From the NCBI GenBank assembly GCA_003214175.1, contig QCLZ01000001.1:292693-356692 (forward strand): a DNA stretch of 64,000 bases, written 5' to 3'. This document shows positions 27,602-37,215 of the stretch, in pieces. Under the pieces are notes generated by a model that saw nothing but the letters and a program-made list of their open reading frames with translations, did not search any database and was not told where the DNA came from. Position numbers and translations under genes: made by a program. The stretch comes from Prochlorococcus sp. AG-418-I20. Lineage in GTDB: Bacteria > Cyanobacteriota > Cyanobacteriia > PCC-6307 > Cyanobiaceae. Every line of letters starts with the position of its first letter. Positions within the stretch are counted from its first letter, which is position 1.

Positions 27602-29518
27602 TTATTCTGTTCTCCCTTTTTTTTCTATTAATTCATCCATTAATTTGTATAGATTAGGTAGGTCGAAAATTCCTAAATTTGTTCCATCCAAAGCTCTCAA
27701 AGCGACTGAATCAATTTCCTCTTCTTTATCTCCAATAACTGCAATTAAAGGAACTCTACCTAGAGTTGCCTCTCTTATTTTATATCCTATTTTTTCATTC
27801 CTAACATCAACTTTTGATCGGTAACCATTATTATTTATTAATTCATTAAACTTTAAACACTTTTCAATATTTCTATCAGTAATGCTCAATAAAATTATTT
27901 GATAAGGCGCAAGCCAAATTGGGAATTTTGCCTCATATTGTTCAATTAAGATTCCGATAAATCTCTCAAAGGATCCTAAAATTGCTCTATGAAGCATAAC
28001 TGGATTTCTTTTCTCATTATCAATATCTACATAAGTTGAATCCAATCTAATAGGCATTGAGAAATCAACCTGAATAGTGCCGCATTGCCAAACTCTATTT
28101 AGACAATCTTTTAAGGAGAATTCTATTTTGGGACCATAAAAAGCCCCCTCTCCTGGTTGAAGTTCCCATTTTAGGTTCTTATTATCTAGAGCTTTGGTAA
28201 GAGCCTCCTCTGATTTATCCCAAATCTCTTCACTACCCACCCTTTTTTCAGGACGGGTTGATAATTTGATGATGATTTCATCAAAACCAAAAGTTTTATA
28301 AACCTCGAAAACAAGATCTATAAAAGTTGACACCTCTTCTTGAATTTGCTCTTCTGTGCAGAATATGTGTGCATCATCTTGAGTAAAGTTTCTTACTCTC
28401 ATTAAGCCGTGTAGTGCTCCAGAAGGCTCATTTCTGTGACAAGAACCAAATTCAGCAAGACGAATAGGTAAATCCTTATAACTTTTTAAACCTTGATTAA
28501 ATACTTGAATATGGCATGGACAATTCATTGGTTTAATTGCATAAGTTCGATTTTCTGATGCAGTAGTGAACATATCGTCTCTAAATTTTTCCCAATGACC
28601 GGATTTTTCCCAAAGAGATTTATCAACAGCCTGTGGGGTTTTAATTTCTAAATAATCATTTTTTTTGAGTATTTCTCTTATATAATTTTCCAGTACTTGG
28701 TAGATTATCCATCCATTTGGATGCCAAAAAATCATTCCTGGAGATTCTTCTTGTATATGAAATAGTGAATGTTTTTTACCAAGTTTTCTATGATCCCTTT
28801 TTTCCGCTTCTTCAATTCTTATTAAATAGTCATTGAGTTCTTTTTCTTTCGCCCATGCAGTTCCATATATTCTCTGTAATGATTCATTCTCACTATTCCC
28901 TCTCCAGTATGAACCTGATAATTTAAGTAATTTAAAGTGTCTCAAATGTCTAGTATTGGGTACGTGAGGCCCTCTACACATATCGATATATTCTTCGTGT
29001 TTGTATAAATTTATGAGACCTTCTTCAGGAATTTCTTCAATTATTCGTAATTTAAAAGTCTCATCTCTTTCTTTAAAAGTTTTAATTGCTTCTTCTTTAG
29101 AAACTTGTAAAATTTCAACGTCATAGTTTGTTTTTATTAATTTATTAATTCTATTTTCGATTTTTATTAAATCTTCAGGAGTAAATCTGTAATCAGAAAA
29201 AATATCGTAATAAAAACCATCTTCAATTACAGGCCCAATCGCCATTTTGATATCAGAGTAAATTTGTTTAACTGCATGACCAATAAGGTGAGCAAATGAG
29301 TGTCTTATTATTTCAACTCCTTCTTTATCTTTTGATGTGATGATTACAACTTTGGAATCTTCATTTATAGGAATAGTTGCATCAAGAAGAACATCATTTA
29401 CTTTCCCAGCAATTGTTGCTTTAGCTAATCCAGCGCCTATACTCTTAGCAATTTCTAGAATAGTTACAGATTTTTCGAAAACCTTTTTTGAACCATCAGG
29501 TAAGGTAATTATTGGCAT
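27602..29518 (-). CDS. thrS: Threonyl-tRNA synthetase
   Basis: A 638-residue class II aminoacyl-tRNA synthetase with the complete bacterial layout: an N-terminal TGS domain (1-60), an editing SAD domain with the [10 protein letters not shown] zinc motif (about 74-83) and CRGPHVPNT, the catalytic domain with [34 protein letters not shown] motif 2 (core RNEPSGAL), and motif 3 ([15 protein letters not shown]), and the C-terminal anticodon-binding domain. Cys of MNCPCH is one of the active-site zinc ligands. It starts three bases before the trpS stop, so two synthetase genes are adjacent in one run. Confidence 0.97.
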   Translation of the reverse strand: MPIITLPDGSKKVFEKSVTILEIAKSIGAGLAKATIAGKVNDVLLDATIPINEDSKVVIITSKDKEGVEIIRHSFAHLIGHAVKQIYSDIKMAIGPVIEDGFYYDIFSDYRFTPEDLIKIENRINKLIKTNYDVEILQVSKEEAIKTFKERDETFKLRIIEEIPEEGLINLYKHEEYIDMCRGPHVPNTRHLRHFKLLKLSGSYWRGNSENESLQRIYGTAWAKEKELNDYLIRIEEAEKRDHRKLGKKHSLFHIQEESPGMIFWHPNGWIIYQVLENYIREILKKNDYLEIKTPQAVDKSLWEKSGHWEKFRDDMFTTASENRTYAIKPMNCPCHIQVFNQGLKSYKDLPIRLAEFGSCHRNEPSGALHGLMRVRNFTQDDAHIFCTEEQIQEEVSTFIDLVFEVYKTFGFDEIIIKLSTRPEKRVGSEEIWDKSEEALTKALDNKNLKWELQPGEGAFYGPKIEFSLKDCLNRVWQCGTIQVDFSMPIRLDSTYVDIDNEKRNPVMLHRAILGSFERFIGILIEQYEAKFPIWLAPYQIILLSITDRNIEKCLKFNELINNNGYRSKVDVRNEKIGYKIREATLGRVPLIAVIGDKEEEIDSVALRALDGTNLGIFDLPNLYKLMDELIEKKGRTE

Positions 29519-29521
29519 AAT

Positions 29522-30538
29522 TTATTTCTCCATTTCAAAGAATCCCAATTTTGATTTAACTCTTTTTAAAGTCTTATTTGCTAAATCTTCAGCTTTTTCC
29601 TTTCCTTCATCAAGGATTTTATTTAATTGATAGGGATCATTAATTAATAATTTATATTTTTTCTGAATAGGTTCTAGTGATTCAATAAGTTGTTCTGTAA
29701 TTAATTTTTTAAATGTCCCCCATCCAGTCTCTAAGAAATCATTTTCACATTGAGAAATTTCTTTTCCCGATAATATTGAATAAATCATTAAAAGATTTTT
29801 AGATTCTGGTCTCTGAGGGTTGTTAAATTCAATTCCAATATTACTGTCACTTTTTGCTTTTTTTATTTTTTTCGTAATTATATCTGGAGGATCTAACAAG
29901 TTAATACGACTGCCCTCATTAGGATCACTTTTGCTCATCTTTTTTGAACCATCAATTAAACTCATTATTTTTGATCCATTCTTCATGATTATTGGTTGAG
30001 GGATTTTTAAAATATTTTTATCCTTACTAAATCTGGCATTAATTCTCTGTTGTGCAATATCTCTAGCAAGTTCAAGATGTTGTTTTTGATCCTCACCTAC
30101 TGGTACAAAGTCAGCGTCATATAGAAGAATGTCTGCAGCCATTAGGATCGGATAGTCAAATAATCCAATGGATACATTATTTCCCTGTTGTATGGATTTT
30201 TCTTTGAATTGAATCATTCTTTCCATCCAATTTATTGGGGTCATGCAATTTAATATCCAACAAAGTTCTGAATGTGCAGAAATCTGACTTTGGACAAAAA
30301 TTGAGCATATATTGGGATCTATCCCACAAGCTACGTACAAAGCTGCAGTTGAGATAGTGTTCTGGGATAATTCTTTGGGATTATATGAAGCTGTGATTGC
30401 ATGCAAATCAACTACACACAGAAATGTTTCATATTGCTCTTGAAGCGTAACCCAATTATTTATTGCCCCAAGCCAATTCCCAATATGTAAATCACCAGTT
30501 GGTTGAACTCCCGAAAGAATTCTTTTTTTATTTGCCAT
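29522..30538 (-). CDS. trpS: Tryptophanyl-tRNA synthetase
   Basis: A 338-residue class I synthetase. The HIGH-type motif appears as GDLHIGNWLGA (about residues 15-25) and the KMSKS motif as KKMSKSDPNEGSRI near residue 218-231. The motif LYDADFVPVGEDQKQHLELARD is typical for TrpRS (cited by its VPVGEDQKQH core). Its start overlaps the end of the upstream RG-rich gene by 11 bases, suggesting translational coupling. Length matches bacterial TrpRS. Confidence 0.97.
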   Translation of the reverse strand: MANKKRILSGVQPTGDLHIGNWLGAINNWVTLQEQYETFLCVVDLHAITASYNPKELSQNTISTAALYVACGIDPNICSIFVQSQISAHSELCWILNCMTPINWMERMIQFKEKSIQQGNNVSIGLFDYPILMAADILLYDADFVPVGEDQKQHLELARDIAQQRINARFSKDKNILKIPQPIIMKNGSKIMSLIDGSKKMSKSDPNEGSRINLLDPPDIITKKIKKAKSDSNIGIEFNNPQRPESKNLLMIYSILSGKEISQCENDFLETGWGTFKKLITEQLIESLEPIQKKYKLLINDPYQLNKILDEGKEKAEDLANKTLKRVKSKLGFFEMEK

Positions 30539-30950
30539 CCTCTTCTTCTTCGCTAGATTGGATCTCTTCAGTTGATGTACTTTTTAGAGGCCTTGCAAAA
30601 GGGTCGGGTGCTGTTTTTGTATTTTCTTCATAAGGATTTTGTGATTGTCTATTCGGAGAAGAGTTTTTATTATTTTTTGCATATTCTGTGATTGCTTCAA
30701 TAAATTTTTCGTCTTTGATCATTTCACTAAGTGTTCTAACAGAGAAACCGAGAACTGCAACGGTAGATCTCAATTGAAAGGTATCTTGTATTGATTTAAC
30801 AGCTTTCATTTCGTTATCACTCAATCTTATGCGGAATCCTCCCCCATCTCTTCTGCCGCCTGACCTTTCTCTGAAATTAGATCTTTCATTGTTAGAACGT
30901 CCTCTGTAATTTTCTTGTCCAGGATTATTGCTGAAATTTGAATTAGACAT
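30528..30950 (-). CDS. RG-rich small protein, unknown function, overlaps trpS
   Basis: A 140-residue protein I do not recognise as a named family. Residues 1-42 are rich in Arg, Gly, Asn and Ser with RGR, RER and GGRRDGGG stretches, resembling RGG-type nucleic-acid-binding tails. Residues 43-94 form a compact, probably helical core (LSDNEMKAVKSIQDTFQLRS). The tail (about 95-140) is polar and ends in a run of Glu/Asp. This basic-core-acidic plan suggests an RNA- or DNA-associated protein, by inference only. It is the first gene of a minus-strand run through trpS and thrS and overlaps trpS by 11 bases. Confidence 0.7.
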   Translation of the reverse strand: MSNSNFSNNPGQENYRGRSNNERSNFRERSGGRRDGGGFRIRLSDNEMKAVKSIQDTFQLRSTVAVLGFSVRTLSEMIKDEKFIEAITEYAKNNKNSSPNRQSQNPYEENTKTAPDPFARPLKSTSTEEIQSSEEEEDGK

Positions 30951-31115
30951 CTTGAAGTTTCTTAAATTACTTAAATAGTCTATTAACTTAGCATCTTGTT
31001 ATGCAATAAGTCTTTTTAAAAGCCTTAATTTTTTATCTTTTGATTAACGACTTATGAAATTTTGCTTTTCTCATTCACAACTTGCACTAAAATAAAATTA
31101 GAAAAATAAAGTATT

Positions 31116-32450
31116 GTGTTTGATATTAGTAAAGAAAACCTTTTAAAGGATTTCATAAAGTTTCCAAAAAAAAATCTTATTATTATTCTATTATTATTAG
31201 GTTTTGGGGAATGGTTTGTTAGTGACTTAATTCATTTTGCAGGAGGCTCAATAGGATTTTTTGCGTTGTGTTTGGGGGGATATTTTTACTTGAAGAATGA
31301 TAAGCCTAAATTTAATGAGCCAAAAAATTTAGATGGTTGGAAAAATCTATGTAATGAAGATTTAAATTTTTTTGAAGAACTTGAAGCAACAAATGAATTA
31401 AAAAAACAGAATTCAAAAAGACAGAAAATGCTTGAATCGATTCTTAATAGATGTGAAAAAGAAAAAATAAGTTGCATTGGACAAAAAGATTATCAAAGTT
31501 GTAAGTCTGTTTTGAAAAGTCATTTTAAAGTTGATAAGTTTGACTTTGATTTATACGAAAAACTGCCTAAATACAATTCTTCTCAAGTTATTCCAGAAGA
31601 AGCTTTGAAGAGTGATGCAATCTTGTATTTTGTAAACTTACCTTTGTTGGCAAATGATTTTTTGTGGTTGGAAAAGTTTCCTAAGAAAATGCCAATCTGG
31701 TTGGTAGCCTTAACTTCTAACGAAATAGAAGCCAAAAATCAGATAGAAGAACTAAAGTTGCAAATTTCAAGTGACTTCATAAATAAAATTATTACTTTTG
31801 ATGTGAATAAGAATGAAATAACAAATATCCCTTTTTCGTTAAGGAAGTTTTTCATAAGTTCATCTAAAAATATTGAAAATACTAAAAAAAGGCTTTTGAA
31901 AGAACTTCATGTTACCTGGCAATCTGAAATCGAAGGGATAAGAAGAATGCAGTTAAAAAGTATACAAAGAAAAAATCAAATTCTTGTCGCGACAACTGTT
32001 TTCTTATCTCCTATCCCATCAATTGATGTTATGGCAATGACAGTACTAAATTCATTAATGATTAAAGAGATAAAGTCTATATGGGGATGTAATTGGTCTC
32101 CTGAAATTTTAGATAAAGTATCTAAAGAGATTTTAAAGACTGCAATTGCTCAGGGAGTTATTGAATGGAGTGGACAGACTCTAATTGGGATATCAAAATT
32201 ACATGGACCAAATTGGATTGTTTCTGGAACATTTCAGGCTGTCAGTGCTGCTTATTTAACAAGAGTAGTATCAAGTTCTTTGGCTGATTTTATGGCAATC
32301 ACAAAAGGAGTAGAAGAACCTGATTTGAATTTTATAAAGAAAAATTCTGAAAAAATTGTTGAAAAAGCTTTTGAAAAAGAAAAAATAAATTGGAAAGGAT
32401 TTGTTTCTGATCTTAGAAAACCACTTATGAAATTCTCTTTTAGTTCATAA
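31116..32450 (+). CDS. DUF697 (YcjF-like) membrane protein
   Basis: A 444-residue protein starting with GTG. Two hydrophobic segments lie near the N terminus (about 19-35 and 43-60), followed by a charged soluble region that resembles a degenerate GTPase-like domain without a Walker A motif. The DUF697 domain at about 270-410 has TTVFLSPIPSIDVMAM and a repeated Ala-rich helical region. In many cyanobacteria DUF697 is fused to an active Era-like GTPase domain; I see no nucleotide-binding loop here. It lies 20 bases before the metal transporter genes on the same strand but a functional tie is not shown. Confidence 0.78.
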   Translation: MFDISKENLLKDFIKFPKKNLIIILLLLGFGEWFVSDLIHFAGGSIGFFALCLGGYFYLKNDKPKFNEPKNLDGWKNLCNEDLNFFEELEATNELKKQNSKRQKMLESILNRCEKEKISCIGQKDYQSCKSVLKSHFKVDKFDFDLYEKLPKYNSSQVIPEEALKSDAILYFVNLPLLANDFLWLEKFPKKMPIWLVALTSNEIEAKNQIEELKLQISSDFINKIITFDVNKNEITNIPFSLRKFFISSSKNIENTKKRLLKELHVTWQSEIEGIRRMQLKSIQRKNQILVATTVFLSPIPSIDVMAMTVLNSLMIKEIKSIWGCNWSPEILDKVSKEILKTAIAQGVIEWSGQTLIGISKLHGPNWIVSGTFQAVSAAYLTRVVSSSLADFMAITKGVEEPDLNFIKKNSEKIVEKAFEKEKINWKGFVSDLRKPLMKFSFSS

Positions 32451-32470
32451 TTTGAGGATTAATCCGCTAA

Positions 32471-33370
32471 ATGAAAAAAAGAATTCTTTTTCTCAGTTTA
32501 ATATTTTTAATTTCTTTAGCTTCAGCATCTTGTAAGAAAATATCTAAGGAAAGTGAAAATAAAGAGGTAATACTAACAAGTTTTACTGTTTTGGCAGACA
32601 TAATTGATAACTTGGCTAAAGATGAATTTATTGTTAGATCATTAACAAAACCTGGAGTAGAAGTTCATGGTTACAAACCAACTCCAAGCGATCTGGTAAA
32701 AGCCTCTAATGCTTTTGTTTTTGTAGATAATGGATTTGGATTTGAATTATGGGCAGAAAAATTTGTTTCTAATTTAAAAGTAAAAAGAATTACTGTTGCA
32801 GAAGATTTAGATCCAATTTTTGTTACTGAAGATTTTTATAAAGGGAAACCTAATCCACATGCCTGGATTTCTCCAAAAAGAGGGATACTTTACGTAGATA
32901 TTCTCGTGGAATCTTTATCAGAATTGAGGCCATCTAAAAGAGAAATATTTGAAGAAAATGGAAGAATATATAAAGATAAACTTTCTAAAATAGATGAAGA
33001 ATTCTCACTTTTTATTAATAACTTAGATGAAGACAGGCGTTATCTAGTAAGTTGTGAAGGTGCATTTTCATACCTAACTAGCGATTACGGTATGAAGGAA
33101 GTTTATTTATGGCCAGTTAATGCTGAGAGTCAAATTACACCAAGAAGAATGGCAAGAACAATTTCTATAGTAAAAAATAAAAATATCCCAACTGTATTTT
33201 GTGAAAGTACAGTAAGTGACGAATCTCAAATGGTTGTTGTAAGAGAAACAGGAGCAAAATTTGGAGGTGACCTTTTTGTTGATTCATTATCTGTTGATGG
33301 AGGTCCTGCTAGTACTTATATAAAAATGCTTGAACATAATTTGCATCTTATTAAAAAAGGGCTTTATTAA
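32471..33370 (+). CDS. mntC: Manganese-type ABC transporter substrate-binding lipoprotein
   Basis: A 299-residue cluster A-I metal-binding protein. The N terminus is a lipoprotein-like signal with Cys21 (ASASC). The four predicted metal ligands are His66 (VEVHGYKPTPSD), His130 (NPHAWISP), Glu196 (SCEGAFSY) and Asp271 (FVDSLS). The His-His-Glu-Asp set, with 75 residues between Glu and Asp, is that of manganese binders such as PsaA and MntC, not the three-His set of ZnuA. The His-rich loop of ZnuA proteins is missing. It heads a gene run with an ATPase and permease. Manganese is therefore the preferred substrate, important for the photosystem II cluster. Confidence 0.88.
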   Translation: MKKRILFLSLIFLISLASASCKKISKESENKEVILTSFTVLADIIDNLAKDEFIVRSLTKPGVEVHGYKPTPSDLVKASNAFVFVDNGFGFELWAEKFVSNLKVKRITVAEDLDPIFVTEDFYKGKPNPHAWISPKRGILYVDILVESLSELRPSKREIFEENGRIYKDKLSKIDEEFSLFINNLDEDRRYLVSCEGAFSYLTSDYGMKEVYLWPVNAESQITPRRMARTISIVKNKNIPTVFCESTVSDESQMVVVRETGAKFGGDLFVDSLSVDGGPASTYIKMLEHNLHLIKKGLY

Positions 33371-33373
33371 AAT

Positions 33374-34138
33374 ATGGAAAAACAAAATTATAATAACTAT
33401 AGAATTATTGCTGAAAATATATGTGTTGATTACAACGGCAAAGTTGCCTTGTATGATGCCAATTTAAGATTAGAACCTGGCCAGATTTGTGGATTAGTAG
33501 GAATGAATGGAGCCGGCAAAACAACCTTTTTTAATGCTTTGACAGGTTTTGTTAACATCTCAAAGGGGAAAATAAGAATTAATGGAGAGTCTTTAAGATC
33601 TGCACAGAGAGATCAGACTATTGCTTATGTGCCTCAAAGTGAAGGAATCGATTGTAATTACCCTGTAAATGTTTGGGAAGTGGTAATGATGGGAAGATAT
33701 GGTTCAATGAATATTTTTAGATGTCCAAGAGAGTCTGATGTTCAGGCTGTTAAAGATGCTATAAAGAGAGTTGATCTTCTTGATTATTTATCTACACCTA
33801 TTGGAAACTTATCAGGTGGTCAGAGAAAGAGAACTTTTTTGGCCAGAGCAATTGCACAAAGAGCTTCTATACTACTTCTTGACGAGCCCTTTTCTGGAGT
33901 AGATATAAGAACAGAGAAACTTATATCAGAATTATTTATTCAATTTAAAAATGAAGGAAAAACAATATTGTTATCTACTCATGATATGATTCACGTTAAA
34001 GAATTTTGTGATTTAGTACTTTTAATAAATAAGACTGTCGTTGCATATGGAGAGACTTCTGAAGTATTCACTCCTGAAAATATAACAACAACTTTTGGTG
34101 GGATATCCCCTGATTTTTTGTTTGGACCTGAGTCATGA
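33374..34138 (+). CDS. mntA: Manganese-type ABC transporter ATP-binding protein
   Basis: A 254-residue ABC ATPase that powers the adjacent permease. Walker A is GMNGAGKTT (about residues 42-50), the Q-loop region YVPQSEG follows, the ABC signature is LSGGQRKR, Walker B is ILLLDEPFSG, and the H-loop is LLSTHD. It starts three bases after the binding-protein stop and is followed by the permease after 13 bases, a typical A-I metal transporter operon. Naming follows the Synechocystis mntCAB order. Confidence 0.92.
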   Translation: MEKQNYNNYRIIAENICVDYNGKVALYDANLRLEPGQICGLVGMNGAGKTTFFNALTGFVNISKGKIRINGESLRSAQRDQTIAYVPQSEGIDCNYPVNVWEVVMMGRYGSMNIFRCPRESDVQAVKDAIKRVDLLDYLSTPIGNLSGGQRKRTFLARAIAQRASILLLDEPFSGVDIRTEKLISELFIQFKNEGKTILLSTHDMIHVKEFCDLVLLINKTVVAYGETSEVFTPENITTTFGGISPDFLFGPES

Positions 34139-34151
34139 TAATAAATTTTTA

Positions 34152-35027
34152 ATGGATCAATTTTTCCTTTCAGCGATAGATATACTTTCATCTAATCCTT
34201 TAAATCATGAATTTGGGAGGACTGCTTTGTTGATGGGTTCTCTAATAGCTGCTGTTTGTGGTTTTTTATCTAGCTATTTAACACTTAAAGGTTGGGCATT
34301 AATGGGAGATGCGGTTTCTCATTCAGTAATGCCTGGAGTCGTTGTTGCTTATGCTTTAAATCTTCCAATATCATTGGGTGCGTTTATCTTTGGAGTAGGT
34401 TCTGTAGCCCTTATAGGATTTGTTAAGCAGAAATCCAGAGTTAAAGAAGATACAGTTATTGGCTTAGTCTTTACTGGCTTTTTCGCTCTTGGAATAGTTT
34501 TAGTTTCCAAGGTCAGAAGCAGTATTGATCTCCACTCTATTCTTTTTGGAAGTGCAATTGGTATATCTCCAACTGATGTAAGTCAGACTGTATTTATTGC
34601 TTTGTTGGTTATTTTACTTTTGGCAGCTTTTAGAAAAGATTTAATGCTCTATTGTTTCGATCCTAGACATGCAAAAACAATTGGAATTAACGTAATTTTT
34701 CTTCATTATTTATTACTTACATGCACATCTTTAGCTGCTGTTGTTGGTTTACAATCAGTCGGAATAATATTGGTAGTTGCAATGTTGATAACACCAGGAG
34801 CGACCGCATATTTACTCACTGATAAATTTGATAATATGATTTTAATTTCAGTTTGCAGTGCAATTGTCTCAAGCATAATAGGAATATATGTTAGTTTTTG
34901 GTTTGATTTAGTACCGGGAGGATCAATTGTCTTAGCACAAACTTTTATATTTTTATTTGCTTTTCTATTCGCTCCAAGATATGGAATTTTCAAGTTTCAA
35001 AAATTATTTGCTGGGTATAAACAATAA
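34152..35027 (+). CDS. mntB: Manganese-type ABC transporter permease
   Basis: A 291-residue membrane protein with about eight to nine helices of the ABC-3 (ZnuB/MntB) permease family. Typical segments are MGDAVSHSVMPGVVVAYAL near residue 40 (with the conserved His), EDTVIGLVFTGFFALGIV, and VAMLITPGATAYLLTD in the C-terminal half. I chose the ATG at 34152, which gives MDQFFLSAI and a 13-base gap after the ATPase; an in-frame ATG at 34095 would extend into the ATPase gene. Its stop overlaps the start of the DUF4336 gene (TAATG), which suggests translational coupling. Confidence 0.92.
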   Translation: MDQFFLSAIDILSSNPLNHEFGRTALLMGSLIAAVCGFLSSYLTLKGWALMGDAVSHSVMPGVVVAYALNLPISLGAFIFGVGSVALIGFVKQKSRVKEDTVIGLVFTGFFALGIVLVSKVRSSIDLHSILFGSAIGISPTDVSQTVFIALLVILLLAAFRKDLMLYCFDPRHAKTIGINVIFLHYLLLTCTSLAAVVGLQSVGIILVVAMLITPGATAYLLTDKFDNMILISVCSAIVSSIIGIYVSFWFDLVPGGSIVLAQTFIFLFAFLFAPRYGIFKFQKLFAGYKQ

Positions 35028-36193
35028 TGGATGGGGAAATTATAAATAAACAGTGGAATTGGTGGCCATTATTTCCCTTATATCCTTATGGAAGAAAGAA
35101 AACAATTTTAAGAGAAATAATTCCTGATCAAATCTGGTCCTTGGAACAAATACAAGGACTTTATTATGTTGCGGTTCCAATAAGAATGACAGTAATAAAG
35201 GTTGATAATGGTTTGATGCTAATAAATCCACTGCCTCCCACAAAAGAATTAATAAATGAGTTAGAAAAATTAATTGCGATTCACGGCAAAGTAAAAACGA
35301 TAATTTTACCTAGTGCCTCTGGACTAGAACATAAAATAGGACTGCCATCTCTTTCAAGAACTTTTAAAGATGCAGAAATTTGGCTTTGTCCTGGACAGTG
35401 GAGTTTTCCCATAAATCTACCTTTAGATTTTTTAGGAATTCCATCAAAAAGATCAAGAATACTTTTTGAAGAAGGTACTCCACATACAAACTCCTTTAAA
35501 TGGTCTTCATTAGGCCCTCTGAATTTAGGACTTGGAAGATATCAGGAGATAAGCTGTTTCCATTATCCTACGAAAACTCTTCATGTAACAGACGCAATAG
35601 TTGGAATAGACTCCACACCACCTGAGATATTTAATTTTGATCCAACTCCACTTCTTTTTCATTCCAGAGAGAGAGGTGATGAACCTTTGATTGACTCCAT
35701 CGAACAAAGAAAAAAAGGATGGAAAAGGTTAGTCTTGTTTTCATCTTTTTTGAAACCAGGTAAATTAAATATTCCACCTTTAAAAGAAATATTTAGTTAT
35801 TCATTCAAAAAAGATCTTAGAAATTGGAGATCTCATTTCGGTATTTATCCCTTTTTATGGGAAGAAGATTGGGAATCCTCTCTTGTTGAAATAATGGGTA
35901 AAGATACTCCTAAGATTCAAATTGCACCAGTTTTACAAAAATTAATTTTTCCGCGCTCAAAAGAAGTTTTACTTAACTGGTTAGAAAATATCAAGTCTTT
36001 TGAAGATATGGAATATTTAATTCCAGCTCATTTTACGGCACCAATAAAATTTACAATAGAAGATTGTCAAAAATTAATTGATGAAATTAATTCCCAGAAG
36101 TGGGAAAAACTTCCCGAGGATAATAAATTTTTGATGAATTTATATAAAAAATTGTTTGAACTAGGAATAATTCCCAAAGAAGTAAATCTTTAA
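35027..36193 (+). CDS. DUF4336 family protein coupled to metal permease
   Basis: A 388-residue soluble protein of the DUF4336 family, common in cyanobacteria and algae. The order of strands in the first half (IRMTVIKVDNGLMLINPLPP, KTIILPSASGLEHK, IWLCPGQWSFP, LHVTDAIVG) looks like a metallo-beta-lactamase-like fold in which the usual HxHxDH motif is lost, although SASGLEHK and LHVTD sit at equivalent places. The ATG shares a base with the TAA of the permease gene, so it is translated together with the transporter. A role in manganese handling is possible by context only. It converges with the DUF760 gene after six bases. Confidence 0.78.
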   Translation: MDGEIINKQWNWWPLFPLYPYGRKKTILREIIPDQIWSLEQIQGLYYVAVPIRMTVIKVDNGLMLINPLPPTKELINELEKLIAIHGKVKTIILPSASGLEHKIGLPSLSRTFKDAEIWLCPGQWSFPINLPLDFLGIPSKRSRILFEEGTPHTNSFKWSSLGPLNLGLGRYQEISCFHYPTKTLHVTDAIVGIDSTPPEIFNFDPTPLLFHSRERGDEPLIDSIEQRKKGWKRLVLFSSFLKPGKLNIPPLKEIFSYSFKKDLRNWRSHFGIYPFLWEEDWESSLVEIMGKDTPKIQIAPVLQKLIFPRSKEVLLNWLENIKSFEDMEYLIPAHFTAPIKFTIEDCQKLIDEINSQKWEKLPEDNKFLMNLYKKLFELGIIPKEVNL

Positions 36194-36199
36194 AAAATA

Positions 36200-36535
36200 T
36201 TATTCTTCAATAGACATGTTTTCATCATTTTTAAGATTTTGTTCCAGCTCTTTTCTTTGCTCCATTTGTCTTAAGAAATATCCTGTCATCATTGCAGAAG
36301 ATAATAAATTAGCAATGTTGTCTTTTGAAGATGTTATTTTTACATCGAATTGATCTGAAGGAAGCATTCCAAGAAGACCTTGAACATTATGTCTAATAAT
36401 TTCTTGAATATCTTCACTAGCTGATTTTGCTATTCTTTGCAAAACTTCAGGAGATTGTTTTTGTAAATATTGGATTAAGTCATTCTCATCGTTTGGATCA
36501 TTATTTTCAGTAGCAAGAAATTCTGGATTAAACAT
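36200..36535 (-). CDS. DUF760 family protein
   Basis: A 111-residue soluble protein. The central segment (IQYLQKQSPEVLQRIAKSAS, IIRHNVQGLLGMLPSDQFDV, NLLSSAMMTGYFLRQMEQR) matches the DUF760 family, found in cyanobacteria and plant plastids. Plant members include proteins linked to chloroplast protein regulation, but no cyanobacterial function is established. It ends with an acidic tail. The spacer to lepB upstream is 45 bases, so co-transcription with lepB is possible. Confidence 0.85.
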   Translation of the reverse strand: MFNPEFLATENNDPNDENDLIQYLQKQSPEVLQRIAKSASEDIQEIIRHNVQGLLGMLPSDQFDVKITSSKDNIANLLSSAMMTGYFLRQMEQRKELEQNLKNDENMSIEE

Positions 36536-36580
36536 TTCTACAACTTCAAGATATAAAAACCCTACAACATCACGTACCCA

Positions 36581-37165
36581 TTAATCTAAATTATTAAGGG
36601 CAGGGAACCGAATAGGTCCAATTTTATTAAACGGCCAATATCTAAAAATAGCTTTACCAATAACCTTTTCATAGGGTAAGAATCCCCAAATATGAGAGTC
36701 CATACTGTTATTTCTGTTATCTCCCATCACCCATAATGAATCTTCTGGGACAATAAAAGGCCCTGTAGAATAATTAATATTTTTGTCAAAAACATAATTT
36801 TTTTGAACGATATCATTTAAGTAAAGGTTACCGTCTCTAACTTCTACCTTTTCTCCAGGTATTCCAATTACTCTTTTTATTAGTGCGGTATCTGCTTCAT
36901 AACCAGCATTAATTAATTGTTCCGGAACGTTAAAAACAACTATTTTATTTTTTAATTTTGAAAGATTTGATTTGGATGTGATTTTGGGGGTTACTTTCTC
37001 AACAAGAATTTTATCTTTTATTTGAAGTGTTGGAAGCATTGAACCGGAGGGGATCCATCTTGGCTCTATAACCTGCCATCGTATAATTAAAGCTATAAAT
37101 ATCCAGATTAAAAGATTTTTTAAATCCTTTAGTATTGAATTTCTTTTTTCTTGAGTTGTAGACAT
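36581..37165 (-). CDS. lepB: Signal peptidase I
   Basis: A 194-residue type I leader peptidase that removes signal peptides at the periplasmic or lumenal face. One N-terminal membrane anchor (about residues 16-31) is followed by the catalytic Ser42 (in IPSGSMLPTL), the general base Lys97 (ALIKRVIGIPGEKV) and the conserved GDNRNNSMDSHIWG box. The length is that of single-anchor Gram-positive/cyanobacterial enzymes. It is divergent from menD with about 50 bases between starts. Confidence 0.95.
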   Translation of the reverse strand: MSTTQEKRNSILKDLKNLLIWIFIALIIRWQVIEPRWIPSGSMLPTLQIKDKILVEKVTPKITSKSNLSKLKNKIVVFNVPEQLINAGYEADTALIKRVIGIPGEKVEVRDGNLYLNDIVQKNYVFDKNINYSTGPFIVPEDSLWVMGDNRNNSMDSHIWGFLPYEKVIGKAIFRYWPFNKIGPIRFPALNNLD

Positions 37166-37215
37166 GTTTTATTTAATTCAGTTTTAAGGAAAATCCCAAA
37201 GCATTTATATAAATT

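Noticed and set aside
32471..35027. Zinc uptake system (znuABC)
   Set aside because: The ligand set includes Glu and Asp rather than three His, and there is no His-rich loop, so manganese is the better call, though zinc transport cannot be fully excluded.
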